A stretch of 64,000 nucleotides of DNA, from NCBI RefSeq assembly GCF_031179985.1, contig NZ_JAPSHJ010000001.1, forward strand, positions 133,392 to 197,391, given 5' to 3'. The stretch is from Arthrobacter sp. GTDB taxonomy: Bacteria; Actinomycetota; Actinomycetes; Actinomycetales; Micrococcaceae. Position numbers and translations under genes: made by a program. Below, in pieces: positions 16,624-25,033 of this stretch; position 1 is the first letter of the stretch; each line of letters starts with the position of its first letter. Below the pieces are notes generated by a model, which saw nothing but the letters and a program-made list of their open reading frames with translations, searched no databases and was not told the DNA's origin.

Positions 16624-17973
16624 CTAGCTGGCGTCCTCGACGAGCAGGAGGTCCCGCCCTCTGGTTTCCGGAGTGAAGAAGGTAGTGGCAAAGGAGATCA
16701 GCGCCAGCACTCCCGAGTAGATAGCCAGAACGAGCCACGAGTATCCGGTGGCCGCAAGAAGGGCGGCGCCAACCAGGGGAACGAGACCGCCGGCCAGCAC
16801 TGCGGAAAGCTCACGGCTCATGGCAACGCCGGTGAAACGGTACTGGGATCCGAACAGTTCCGGCAGGAGCGGGCACTGCGGGCCGAGCATCGACTGCACG
16901 CCGAGTGCGATGCCCACCACCATGACGACCCAGACGAGCGTTACGTTGCCAAGGGTGACCAGGTAGAAGGCCGGGAAGGCAATGAGAGCCTGGAAGAGGG
17001 CACCGTAGCGGTAAACGGGCACTCGTCCGAAACGGTCGGACAGGGCACCGAACGTAACCACCATAACGGCGGCGAAGCCTGCGGCGATGAGGAGGCCAAC
17101 GGGACCAATGAACTTGTCTCCCGGGAACACTCCGGCCGGAGCTGCGAGGAAGGCGACCAGCAGCGCTGAGTAGATCGAGGAGTTTCCATTCTCACCCATC
17201 CGCAGCCCGATACCGATCAGCACATTCTTTTTTGAGTGCTTCCAGAGCTCGCCCACGGGGTTTTTGACAACATTCTTGTGCTTTTCCAGCTCCTGGAAGA
17301 CCGGTGTTTCCTTCAGTCGCAACCGGATGAAGATAGCAACAGCAATCAACAGGATGCTGGCCAGGAACGGAACGCGCCACAGCCAGCCTTCAAGAACGGC
17401 CTTGTCTGCCATCGCGATCAGGGCAAACGTACCGGCGCCGAGCAGTGTGCCGAGCTGGATGCCGACGAATGGAAGGGAGGCGAAGAAACCACGACGCCGC
17501 CGCGGTGCAACTTCCGAGATGAGCGTAGTGGCTCCCGCCTGCTCTGCGCCCGCACCAAGTCCCTGGAGGATTCGCAGGGTTACAAGGAGAACCGCACCCA
17601 GCATTCCCGCCTGTTCAAAGGTAGGCAGTAGCCCGATGGCGAAGCTCGCTGCTCCCATAAGGCCGATGGTCAGGATCAGGACCATCTTCCGGCCGAAGCG
17701 GTCCCCGATGTAGCCGAAGATGACCCCACCGAAGGGCCGGGCTGCGAACCCAACACCGTATGTAGCGAATGACGCAATCAGCGCACCCTCAGCTCCAAGA
17801 GGCTTGAAGAACAAGGGCCCAAAAATCAGGGCTGAAGCCAGGCCGTAGATATAGAAGTCGTAGTACTCAAGTGCGGAGCCCACGGAGCTGGCAAGAGTTG
17901 CCCTTCGCAGCTGTTCCGGTTCGACGACGGCGCCGTCCTCGTCAGCCAGCGGTAATTCAGTACGAGTTGTCAC
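16624..17973 (-). CDS. MFS transporter, metabolite:H+ symporter (MHS)-like
   Basis: A 449 aa inner-membrane protein with about 12 hydrophobic helices. It carries the MFS motif between helices 2 and 3 (GYIGDRFGRKMVL), its counterpart in the second half (GALSDRFGRVPVYRYG), and LRILQGLGAGAEQAG in helix 4. Features such as SALEYYDFYIYGLASALIF at the start are typical of the MHS family, which takes up carboxylates and betaines. GTG at 17973 has GGGAG five bases upstream; the frame open to 18105 adds a non-hydrophobic, unlikely extension. The neighbouring IclR regulator and shared TGAACAC motifs suggest local substrate-induced control. Substrate unknown. Confidence 0.88.
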   Translation of the reverse strand: MTTRTELPLADEDGAVVEPEQLRRATLASSVGSALEYYDFYIYGLASALIFGPLFFKPLGAEGALIASFATYGVGFAARPFGGVIFGYIGDRFGRKMVLILTIGLMGAASFAIGLLPTFEQAGMLGAVLLVTLRILQGLGAGAEQAGATTLISEVAPRRRRGFFASLPFVGIQLGTLLGAGTFALIAMADKAVLEGWLWRVPFLASILLIAVAIFIRLRLKETPVFQELEKHKNVVKNPVGELWKHSKKNVLIGIGLRMGENGNSSIYSALLVAFLAAPAGVFPGDKFIGPVGLLIAAGFAAVMVVTFGALSDRFGRVPVYRYGALFQALIAFPAFYLVTLGNVTLVWVVMVVGIALGVQSMLGPQCPLLPELFGSQYRFTGVAMSRELSAVLAGGLVPLVGAALLAATGYSWLVLAIYSGVLALISFATTFFTPETRGRDLLLVEDAS

Positions 17974-18041
17974 AAGCACTCCCTTATGAACACTCCAGAC
18001 CCCCGTTGGTCTGGCGGGATAGCCCAGCACCGCAGTGCTGA

Positions 18042-18072
18042 TCACTATGGTGAACACAGTACAACATAGTGA
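18042..18072. promoter_or_regulatory. Inverted repeat upstream of the MFS gene (candidate IclR operator)
   Basis: TCACTATG (18042-18049) and CATAGTGA (18065-18072) are perfect inverted arms 15 bases apart. TGAACAC at 18051 lies between the arms, TGAACGC overlaps the right arm, and another TGAACAC lies at 17987. Confidence 0.45.
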
Positions 18073-18166
18073 ACGCTCGGCCAAGGAGAATTTTCCATGT
18101 GTCACAGGAAGGGATGCATATGACCCTCGGAGGCCGAATCAGCTGCCAGGGCTCACCTGGTCACCC

Positions 18167-18964
18167 CTACCCCATGGGATTACCCAGGGAATGGGCCAGC
18201 TCCTGCAACTCCTTTACCATTTGGGCGCCCTGTTCCGGCGAATAGGTGGCTTTCAGTGCCGTGACTGAAAGTCCAAGGCTGGGCCCATGAGCTCCACGGG
18301 TAGGCACAGCCACAGCAAGGCAGACCACCCCGGTTGTTGACTCCTCGTCCTCGAAGGCGTAGCCCTGTTCACGGATTTGCCGGATCTGGGCCTTCAACTC
18401 CGCTCCGGTGCGCAGTGACTTGGGTGTCATTACGGGCAATTGCAAGTCGTCCGGGAACTTCTCTGCCAGGTCGTGATCGTGGAGGCGGGCAATAAGGACT
18501 TTCCCCACCGCACAGAGGGAGACAGGCATCTTGTCGCCGATGTTGGACGTCAGGCGTACGGCGGGATGACCTTCGTAGCGTGCAAGGTAGATGACGTTCA
18601 TTCCCTCAAGCATTGCGATCCGTACCGTCTCACCAGACAGCGTGGGAGCCTGTTCGCAGTAGCGGTAGAACTCCTGCACCTCGTCCAGCCGGCTCAGGTA
18701 GGCGGCGCCCAGCTCCACGAGCTTGCGTCCCAAGGCAAAATCCTGGCCCTGCCTGCTCACGAGGCGCGCCTCCTCCAAGGCAAGGAGGAGGTTGGAGGTT
18801 GATGATTTCGGGATAGCCAGCTCACGGGCCAGATCACTTAGTGTCAGCCGACCAGTGGCCGACGCCGCCAAAGCGTCCAGGACGGCCGACGCCCGCGTGA
18901 CAGCCGGGGCGGGAGACGCGCTTCCTGCTCCCTCAGACGAACGGGAAGTTCGGGAATCCACCAT
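18167..18964 (-). CDS. IclR-family transcriptional regulator
   Basis: The 265 aa protein has an N-terminal winged helix-turn-helix (SAVLDALAASATGRLTLSDLARELAIPKSSTSNLLLALEEARLV, about residues 25-70) and a C-terminal IclR effector domain (RLTSNIGDKMPVSLCAVGKVLIA, then GYAFEDEESTTGVVCLAVAVP). Such proteins usually control a neighbouring catabolic or transport gene; here that is the MFS gene about 190 bases downstream in the same direction. ATG at 18964 has AAGGAG four bases upstream; a GTG one codon later gives better spacing and is also possible. Start upstream at 19027 lacks support. Confidence 0.9.
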   Translation of the reverse strand: MVDSRTSRSSEGAGSASPAPAVTRASAVLDALAASATGRLTLSDLARELAIPKSSTSNLLLALEEARLVSRQGQDFALGRKLVELGAAYLSRLDEVQEFYRYCEQAPTLSGETVRIAMLEGMNVIYLARYEGHPAVRLTSNIGDKMPVSLCAVGKVLIARLHDHDLAEKFPDDLQLPVMTPKSLRTGAELKAQIRQIREQGYAFEDEESTTGVVCLAVAVPTRGAHGPSLGLSVTALKATYSPEQGAQMVKELQELAHSLGNPMG

Positions 18965-19002
18965 GATTCTCCTTAGCTCGATACCGCTTGTTTCAGCCCT
19001 CT

Positions 19003-19018
19003 GTTCATTCAGCTGAAC
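19003..19018. promoter_or_regulatory. Inverted repeat upstream of iclR (candidate autoregulatory operator)
   Basis: GTTCA-TTCAGC-TGAAC is a 5+5 inverted repeat 39 bases before the IclR start codon. TGAAC recurs in TGAACAC copies upstream of the MFS gene. Confidence 0.4.
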
Positions 19019-19198
19019 ACTAAACATCCTAGTGCTAAAGCGAGTTGGGCACTCCTGCTGTATGGCTTATACGCCGGCCCTATGGGTGGCCAACTTCGGC
19101 GAGCCCTCGCCAGGATGGGGACACAGACGTTGCCCTGAAGTTTCCGTAAAAGTTACGAGCTGTTTCGCTTTTCCAACGCTTCACGGTATATTCATGTC

Positions 19199-19243
19199 AA
19201 GCCTTCCACCGCGGCATCCCCCAATAGCCGCGGTGGAGGGCTT
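19199..19243. repeat. Long stem-loop, function unknown
   Basis: A 17-bp stem (AAGCCTTCCACCGCGGC with GCCGCGGTGGAGGGCTT; one G-U) closes an 11-base loop. It lies about 70 bases downstream of the minus-strand gene at 19314. There is no T run on either side, so it is not a classic terminator, although it may still end or protect that transcript. Confidence 0.6.
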
Positions 19244-19313
19244 ATCCAATTCTTGGGTTAGCGCTGATTCTTGCGATGACTGCCGACTGCCCTCCCGGCG
19301 ACGACGGCTCCCC

Positions 19314-19598
19314 CTAGGCCGCCACCGCCGAGCGAACCCGCCAACCTCCACCCAATCCGTCGCGGATCAGCTCCATGGTGGTCAACGGAGACGAACAATT
19401 CCCGCCCAGCCTCGCCTGGATCTGCCACACCTCGACATCCATCCGGCTCAGCCCCTTTGGCATTCTCCGCTCGGCCTCCCACCAGTTCGTCCGCTCAAAC
19501 CACCGGACGCAGTCGGCGGCGACGGTCCACTCGCGGCCACTCCTGACTACAGCCGCTGGATGACCGTTGGGGGTCAGGCGTACTACTACGTGTTCCAT
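19314..19598 (-). CDS. Small conserved-looking protein of unknown function
   Basis: A 94 aa soluble product rich in Trp and Arg (EWTVAADCVRWFERTNWWEAERR, then DVEVWQIQARLGG and a closing GGGWRVRS). The alternating beta pattern and aromatic content look like a real small domain, and I recall similar proteins in actinobacteria, but no function can be assigned. The ATG at 19598 lacks a clear Shine-Dalgarno site (GCTATAACTTGGGCCG upstream). It is a lone gene downstream of tRNA-Val; a strong hairpin lies past its stop. Opposing frames are Pro/Arg-rich and look like shadows. Confidence 0.65.
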   Translation of the reverse strand: MEHVVVRLTPNGHPAAVVRSGREWTVAADCVRWFERTNWWEAERRMPKGLSRMDVEVWQIQARLGGNCSSPLTTMELIRDGLGGGWRVRSAVAA

Positions 19599-19641
19599 CG
19601 GCCCAAGTTATAGCGAGGGTACGACAATCAGCGGCACGCGA

Positions 19642-19686
19642 GAAACCCCGCCACTCTGGCCAAATAAACCAGAATGACGGGGTTTC
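19642..19686 (-). terminator. Terminator downstream of tRNA-Val
   Basis: GAAACCCCG and CGGGGTTTC form the outer stem, with CTGG/CCAG inside around an A/T-rich loop. It starts four bases past the tRNA CCA end. TTTCTCG follows on the minus strand. Confidence 0.75.
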
Positions 19687-19689
19687 CTG

Positions 19690-19765
19690 TGGTGGGTCCT
19701 ACCGGGATCGAACCGATGACATCCACGGTGTAAACGTGGCGCTCTACCAGCTGAGCTAAAGACCC
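19690..19765 (-). tRNA. tRNA-Val (TAC anticodon)
   Basis: Read on the minus strand the acceptor GGGTCTT pairs with AGGACCC, with a G-U pair and discriminator A, and CCA is encoded. The D arm is GCTC-AGCTGGTA-GAGC. The anticodon stem CCACG/CGTGG has loop TTTACAC giving TAC. The T arm is ATCGG-TTCGATC-CCGGT. It is a single tRNA gene with its own terminator. Confidence 0.96.
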
Positions 19766-19871
19766 ATCGCTTGGTTTGAACGATGTCGTGCGTCCAACCA
19801 ACGAACATAGACTCTACCCGAACCTGGGCGGAGAAAGCCAATCGCCTTCGCTGTCCTGTAGTCGCCGGTCC

Positions 19872-20792
19872 CTATGGCGGGGAAAGATTGGCCGCGAGCC
19901 ACGTCAGTGACTGACTTACGCCGGCTTCGAGCTTTATGGTTGCCAGGTTATCCCCGCGGGTTTCACCCCGGTTGATGATAATTACCGGTTTCCCCTGCTT
20001 CGCTGCATGGCGAACGAACCGCAAGCCGCTCATAACGGTCAGCGAGGATCCTGCGACAACAAGCGCTTCGCCTTCGTCCACCATCGCATAAGCCTGTTCC
20101 ACGATTTCCTTCGGAACATTCTCGCCAAAATAGACGAAGTCGGGCTTCAGCAGCCCACCGCAGGCAGGGCAGTTGGCGATCACAAAACTCTCGATCAGCC
20201 GGAGGTCGTCCACTTCAGCGTCAGCGTCAGGCGCTATCTCGACCACTCCTGCTGCAAGAGCTTCCTCAAGGAATCCCGGATTGAGTTCTTCAAGCACGCC
20301 CGCCACAAGTTTCCTGCTGTAGCGGCGGGAGCATGAGAGGCAGACAACCTGGTCAAAGCGGCCGTGCAGGTCAACCACATTGACGGTCCCGGCGTCTTCG
20401 TGCAGGCGGTCAACGTTCTGGGTAATGAGGCCCGTCAACAGCCCACGCTGTTCAAGAGCGGTGACGGCCAGGTGTCCGGGGTTTGGATCCGCGCGCTTCA
20501 GATGGGACCAGCCGATGTGGTTGCGTGCCCAATAGCGCTGACGGTTGTGGTGATCCCCTACGAACTCCTGGTACGTCATGGGTTCACGGGGAGGCGAACC
20601 TGGGCCGCGGTAATCCGGAATTCCGGAATCTGTACTCAATCCGGCTCCGGTGAGCATTGCAAACCGGGTGCCGGCAAGGAGACCCGCTATTGCCTTGAGT
20701 ATTTCCAGCTGATCAGGGGCGGGGCCTGCGGCAGGAACAGAGGGCACGATTGCAAACCCAGTCATCCCGATCCCCGGCCGCCGCTGCCTCAT
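19872..20792 (-). CDS. NAD-dependent protein deacetylase (sirtuin)
   Basis: Removes acyl groups from protein lysines using NAD+. The 306 aa protein has the NAD-binding TGAGLSTDSGIPDYRGPGS block (residues about 43-62), QNVDRLHEDAG with the catalytic His in LHGRF, two zinc-binding cysteine pairs (VCLSC and NCPACGG), LKPDFVYFGENVP, and GSSLTVMSG. It is a stand-alone sirtuin without fused domains. The start is ATG at 20792; a second ATG nine codons in has GGGGATCGGG upstream. It follows the peroxiredoxin gene by nine bases and is probably cotranscribed with DUF3052 and the peroxiredoxin. Confidence 0.94.
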   Translation of the reverse strand: MRQRRPGIGMTGFAIVPSVPAAGPAPDQLEILKAIAGLLAGTRFAMLTGAGLSTDSGIPDYRGPGSPPREPMTYQEFVGDHHNRQRYWARNHIGWSHLKRADPNPGHLAVTALEQRGLLTGLITQNVDRLHEDAGTVNVVDLHGRFDQVVCLSCSRRYSRKLVAGVLEELNPGFLEEALAAGVVEIAPDADAEVDDLRLIESFVIANCPACGGLLKPDFVYFGENVPKEIVEQAYAMVDEGEALVVAGSSLTVMSGLRFVRHAAKQGKPVIIINRGETRGDNLATIKLEAGVSQSLTWLAANLSPP

Positions 20793-20801
20793 CGAATTCA
20801 G

Positions 20802-21299
20802 CTATCTGGCCAGTCCGGCCAAGGCCTCACGATACTCGGCCACGTCCCGGGCTTGTCCCCGGGGATTGACGATGACGTATTGGATCACGCCGTGCGCGTC
20901 GATGATGAAAGTGCCGCGCAAAGCCATCCCCTTCACGGCGTCAAACACGCCATACTGCTGTGCCACCGCCCCGTGAGGCCAGAAGTCTGCCAGAAGGCTG
21001 AAGCCGTAGGCTTCCGCCTCTGCATAGGCACGAAGCGTGAACTTACTGTCGACAGATACTGCCAGCACGGTTGCGTTCGTCTCTTCAAACGCAGCGAGGT
21101 TGTCCCGGATCTCACACAGCTCTTGTGTACAGATCCCGGAAAACGCAAAAGGATAAAAAATCACAACAACGTTTTGGCCACGCAATGCAGAGAGCCGGAC
21201 AGGCTCACCGAACTGATTGACCAGTTCGAAATCCGGAGCCGGCTGGCCGACGGCGGGAACAAGTGCATGTTCTGCTGTGGCCTGAACGGGCAGGGTCAC
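20802..21299 (-). CDS. Peroxiredoxin, AhpE-like
   Basis: A thiol peroxidase of 165 aa. The peroxidatic Cys is C57 in YPFAFSGICTQELC, matching the AhpE pattern of actinobacteria, but here a second cysteine (C62) lies five residues on, as in bacterioferritin-comigratory proteins, so a resolving Cys may be present. The catalytic Arg is near RLSALRG or in the C-terminal half (LRGTFIIDAHG). GTG at 21299 overlaps the DUF3052 stop by four bases (GTGA), implying coupled translation. Downstream is the sirtuin. Confidence 0.92.
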   Translation of the reverse strand: MTLPVQATAEHALVPAVGQPAPDFELVNQFGEPVRLSALRGQNVVVIFYPFAFSGICTQELCEIRDNLAAFEETNATVLAVSVDSKFTLRAYAEAEAYGFSLLADFWPHGAVAQQYGVFDAVKGMALRGTFIIDAHGVIQYVIVNPRGQARDVAEYREALAGLAR

Positions 21300-21715
21300 T
21301 TATTCTTCCTGGTCACCAACCGGGTGGCGCTCCAATCCTTGGACACACCGGCTGACGTAGTGACGTGAAGGCCGGCAGTGGGGGCAGCATCCTGGATGTC
21401 TGCAGGAGACACGTAGCCGGGCCGGCCGGATTTCGGTGTCAGAACCCAAATGGCGCCGCCCTCGGAGAGGGTGGTCAGGGGTTCGACGAGAGTGTCCACG
21501 AGGTCGCCGTCGTCGGCCCTCCACCAAAGAATGGCGGCATCAACAACGTCGTGGTCATCTTCATCAAGGAGTTCCGAGCCCGTGAGGTCTTCAATATCGT
21601 CACGCAAGTCGAAGTCGACGTCGTCGTCGTAGCCGAACTCCTGAATCAGATCCCCGTTTTTGAAACCCAATTTTTCCGCCACATTTACCGAAGTGGCGGC
21701 GTCGGCCTCGCTCAC
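21296..21715 (-). CDS. DUF3052 family protein
   Basis: A 139 aa acidic cytosolic protein of the actinobacterial DUF3052 family. It starts NVAEKLGFKNGDLIQEFGYDDDVD and has an alpha/beta core ending SADGLHVTT-like and DWSATRLV. Function unknown. GTG at 21715 is chosen because GGAGG lies six bases upstream and the family starts at this point; the longer frame to 21880 reads through non-coding sequence. It is the first gene of the DUF3052-peroxiredoxin-sirtuin operon and is divergent from aceE, an arrangement I recall as common in actinobacteria. Confidence 0.9.
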   Translation of the reverse strand: MSEADAATSVNVAEKLGFKNGDLIQEFGYDDDVDFDLRDDIEDLTGSELLDEDDHDVVDAAILWWRADDGDLVDTLVEPLTTLSEGGAIWVLTPKSGRPGYVSPADIQDAAPTAGLHVTTSAGVSKDWSATRLVTRKNK

Positions 21716-21961
21716 GTGTTCCTCCAATACTCTTGATTGCATAAAAGTCAGGCGACCTCCATTAGTACAAGCCAACACCCTTTGTGCCTGTGCATCAAGC
21801 TGTTGACTCCGTGGCCCCGCAATTTCTGCGCTAACGGGCACGCCGGATCCGCTGAGGCTACCCGACGGATTGTCACACAACCAGTATGACGGCGAAATAC
21901 GACAGCGGTGTAAAGCAGGCGGCTACGCATCGCATCGCGGTCGGAGTTAGAGTTGCTGATG

Positions 21962-22013
21962 ACGTCTATGCCTGCGGGGCAACCGCTCTGGCTTTATGTG
22001 TGGTCATAGACGT
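21962..22013. repeat. Inverted repeat in the aceE leader
   Basis: ACGTCTATG (21962-21970) and CATAGACGT (22005-22013) are perfect 9-base inverted arms, 34 bases apart, about 130 bases before the aceE start. Possible operator pair or leader hairpin. Confidence 0.4.
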
Positions 22014-22143
22014 GATAGGACCCCTGCCCGGCGCACATGACCGGGCTGATGTTACCGATACGTCGCACACGTCGCGTTCACGCCAGGCAGTTACCCTGCC
22101 GGACCTGAGGGCGCCGCTGAATGCGCGCAAAGAGAGGTTGGAC

Positions 22144-24885
22144 GTGGCTGCAGGAGAAGATACCTCCCATATCCTCAGCGGGTTGACTAACCAGCTGCCT
22201 GATCGTGATCCGGATGAGACCGCCGAATGGATTGAGTCCCTCGACTCGCTGATCAGGGAACAGGGCACCGAGCGTGCCCAGTACATCATGCGCAGTCTGT
22301 TGCAGCGTGCCGGCGCTCAGAGCGTCGGGGTTCCGATGGTTACCACCACGGACTATGTGAACACCATCCCGGTGGACCAGGAAGCAGAATTCCCGGGGAA
22401 CGAGGAGTACGAACGCCGCTACCGGGCGTACATGCGCTGGAATGCAGCAGTGATGGTGCACCGTTCCCAGCGCCCCAATATCGGCGTTGGCGGGCACATC
22501 TCCACCTATGCCGGCGCTGCGACCCTGTATGAGGTGGGGTTCAACCACTTCTTCCGCGGCAAGGACCATCCCGGCGGAGGGGACCAGGTGTTTTTTCAGG
22601 GACACGCTTCCCCGGGAATGTACGCCCGCGCCTTTATGGAGGGCCGGCTCAGCGAGAAGGACCTCGACGGGTTCAGGCAGGAAAAGTCCCGTGAGGGACA
22701 TGCCCTCTCCTCCTATCCTCACCCCAGGCTGATGCCTGACTTCTGGGAATTCCCCACTGTGTCCATGGGCATTGGCCCCATGAATGCGATTTACCAGGCC
22801 CAGTCCAACCGGTACCTGCACAACCGCGGCTTCAAGGACACCTCAGACCAGCAGGTCTGGGCATTCCTGGGCGACGGCGAGATGGACGAGCCTGAGTCCC
22901 GCGGCCTGCTGCAGTTGGCAGCGAACGAGAACCTGGACAACCTGAACTTCGTCATCAACTGCAACCTGCAGCGCCTTGACGGGCCGGTCCGCGGCAACGG
23001 CAAGATCATGCAGGAACTCGAAGCCTTCTTCCGTGGCGCGGGCTGGAACGTCATCAAGGTGGTCTGGGGCCGCGAGTGGGATGACCTGCTGACGCGCGAC
23101 TCGGACGGGTCGCTCGTGAAGATCATGAACGAAACCGCCGACGGCGACTACCAGACGTACAAGGCCGAATCCGGCGGGTTCGTGCGCGAGCACTTCTTCG
23201 GTAAGACTCCGCAGACGAAGGACTTGGTCGCGGACCTGAGCGATGACGACATCTGGAACCTCAAGCGCGGCGGGCACGACTACCGCAAGGTCTACGCCGC
23301 GTACAAGGCCGCCACTGAATTCAAGGGCAAGCCAACCGTCATCCTGGCCAAGACGGTTAAGGGATACGGTCTTGGACCGCACTTCGAAGGCCGCAACGCG
23401 ACTCACCAGATGAAGAAACTCACCCTGGATGATCTCAAGGCGTTCCGCGACCACCTTCGGATCCCCATCACGGACGACCAGCTTGAGGGCGACCCGTACC
23501 AGCCGCCGTATTTCCACCCCGGTACCGAAGCCCCCGAAATCAAGTACCTGATGGAGCGACGGGCTGCCCTGGGCGGATCTGTTCCCGAGCGGCGGTCCGA
23601 GCACGTGGACGTCAAGCTTCCGGATACCAAGGCCTATGAAGTGGCCAAGCGCGGTTCGGGTAAGCAAATGGCGGCCACCACCATGGCGTTCGTCCGGCTG
23701 CTCAAGGACCTCATGAGGGATAAGGAATTCGGCCAGAGGATTGTGCCGATCATCCCCGATGAGGCGCGTACCTTCGGCATGGACGCCTTCTTCCCGACTG
23801 CTAAGATCTACAACCCCAAGGGCCAAAACTATCTTTCCGTGGACCGGGACCTCGTCCTGGCTTACAAGGAGTCTCCTGCCGGGCAGCTGATCCACCCGGG
23901 CATTAACGAAGCCGGAGCAGTGGCGGCGTTCACAGCAGCCGGAACCGCCTACGCCACCCACGGCCAGCCGCTGATACCGGTATACGTGTTCTACTCAATG
24001 TTCGGTTTCCAGCGGACAGGCGATGCTTTCTGGGCAGCGGCTGACCAGATGACGCGTGGTTTCATCATCGGCGCCACGGCTGGCCGCACCACCCTTACCG
24101 GTGAAGGCCTCCAGCACGCTGACGGACACTCTCCGATTCTCGCCTCCACAAACCCCGCTGTGGTCACCTATGACCCCGCTTACGGTTACGAAATGGGCCA
24201 TATCGTCCGTGACGGCCTCGAGCGGATGTACGGCGAGAACAGCGGCGACCGGAACCTCATGTACTACCTCACGGTGTACAACGAGCCCATCCTGCAGCCT
24301 GCTGAACCCGAAGAACTGGACGTCGAAGGACTCCTCAAGGGCATCTACCTGCTGGCACCGGCGAAGATCGACGGTCCCCGGACCCAGATCCTGGCCTCGG
24401 GCGTGTCGGTTCCCTGGGCTCTGGACGCCCAGCGGATTCTTGCCGAGGACTGGGGCGTTTCCGCCGATGTCTGGTCTGTTACGTCCTGGAACGAACTCCG
24501 CCGCGACGGCCTTGCCGCCGAAGAAGAGGCGTTCCTGAATCCGGGCCAGCCCGCGAGGACACCTTTCGTGGCGCAGCAACTGGCCGGGGCCACCGGACCG
24601 ATTGTCGCCGTTACCGACTACATGAAGGCCGTCCCGGACCAGATCCGCCAGTTCCTTCCGAACGAGTTCGCTTCGCTCGGGGCTGACGGGTTCGGTTTCT
24701 CGGACACCCGTGCGGCAGCACGCCGCTTCTTCAAGAACGACACCCATTCAGTGGTTGTCCGCTCCCTTGAGATGCTGGCCCGCCGCGGAGAAGTGGATGC
24801 CGGAGCGCCCGCTCAGGCAATCGAGAAGTACCGCCTGCACAACGTCAATGCCGGCAGCACCGGTAACGCTGGAGGAGACTCCTAG
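22144..24885 (+). CDS. aceE: Pyruvate dehydrogenase E1 component, homodimeric type
   Basis: The thiamine-diphosphate E1 subunit that decarboxylates pyruvate and acetylates the lipoyl groups of E2, feeding acetyl-CoA to the TCA cycle. The 913 aa length and blocks ([42 protein letters not shown], the ThDP motif [14 protein letters not shown]...[22 protein letters not shown], and [20 protein letters not shown]) mark the homodimeric AceE of actinobacteria and proteobacteria. GTG at 22144 has AGAGAGG six bases upstream; the frame open from 21886 is not coding. The E2/E3 genes are not in this window. It neighbours the fatty acid cluster that consumes acetyl-CoA. Confidence 0.97.
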   Translation: MAAGEDTSHILSGLTNQLPDRDPDETAEWIESLDSLIREQGTERAQYIMRSLLQRAGAQSVGVPMVTTTDYVNTIPVDQEAEFPGNEEYERRYRAYMRWNAAVMVHRSQRPNIGVGGHISTYAGAATLYEVGFNHFFRGKDHPGGGDQVFFQGHASPGMYARAFMEGRLSEKDLDGFRQEKSREGHALSSYPHPRLMPDFWEFPTVSMGIGPMNAIYQAQSNRYLHNRGFKDTSDQQVWAFLGDGEMDEPESRGLLQLAANENLDNLNFVINCNLQRLDGPVRGNGKIMQELEAFFRGAGWNVIKVVWGREWDDLLTRDSDGSLVKIMNETADGDYQTYKAESGGFVREHFFGKTPQTKDLVADLSDDDIWNLKRGGHDYRKVYAAYKAATEFKGKPTVILAKTVKGYGLGPHFEGRNATHQMKKLTLDDLKAFRDHLRIPITDDQLEGDPYQPPYFHPGTEAPEIKYLMERRAALGGSVPERRSEHVDVKLPDTKAYEVAKRGSGKQMAATTMAFVRLLKDLMRDKEFGQRIVPIIPDEARTFGMDAFFPTAKIYNPKGQNYLSVDRDLVLAYKESPAGQLIHPGINEAGAVAAFTAAGTAYATHGQPLIPVYVFYSMFGFQRTGDAFWAAADQMTRGFIIGATAGRTTLTGEGLQHADGHSPILASTNPAVVTYDPAYGYEMGHIVRDGLERMYGENSGDRNLMYYLTVYNEPILQPAEPEELDVEGLLKGIYLLAPAKIDGPRTQILASGVSVPWALDAQRILAEDWGVSADVWSVTSWNELRRDGLAAEEEAFLNPGQPARTPFVAQQLAGATGPIVAVTDYMKAVPDQIRQFLPNEFASLGADGFGFSDTRAAARRFFKNDTHSVVVRSLEMLARRGEVDAGAPAQAIEKYRLHNVNAGSTGNAGGDS

Positions 24886-24918
24886 CCCCGGACAGCACTT
24901 GCATTGAGCATTGCCATG

Positions 24919-24957
24919 GCGACGGCGGTTCCCACCTTTCGGTGGGGACCGCCGTCG
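24919..24957 (+). terminator. Terminator after aceE
   Basis: CGACGGCGGT-CCCACC-TTTC-GGTGGG-ACCGCCGTCG is a long stem with a T-rich tail (TCGTCGTTCTT). It separates aceE from the regulator gene. Confidence 0.85.
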
Positions 24958-25033
24958 TCGTTCTTGGGTCTAAAGGCGGTTTGTAGCCTTTGCACAAATG
25001 GAGCTTGTCCGGCGCGCACCGTATGCTCGTTGC

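Larger units (their letters stand above)
18965..19313. other. Gene-poor stretch between IclR and the small unknown gene
   Basis: About 350 bases with no credible coding region. It holds GTTCA-TTCAGC-TGAAC (19003-19018), a candidate operator of the IclR gene, and a strong hairpin (19199-19243). The rest shows no recognisable feature. A 193-codon plus-strand frame crosses it but has a composition unlike protein. Confidence 0.6.

Noticed and set aside
19032..19613. A 193-codon plus-strand frame across the gene-poor stretch
   Set aside because: Pro/Arg/His-rich, no domain, crosses the long hairpin, and lies opposite the better-supported 94 aa gene.
19872..20792. Sirtuin as part of an anti-phage NADase system (such as Thoeris-like or DSR)
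   Set aside because: It has the zinc cysteines and catalytic His of a deacetylase and no fused or adjacent defence domain.
21886..22143. An N-terminal extension of aceE of 86 codons
   Set aside because: The family starts at [10 protein letters not shown], a Shine-Dalgarno site lies before GTG 22144, and the extension resembles no E1 sequence.
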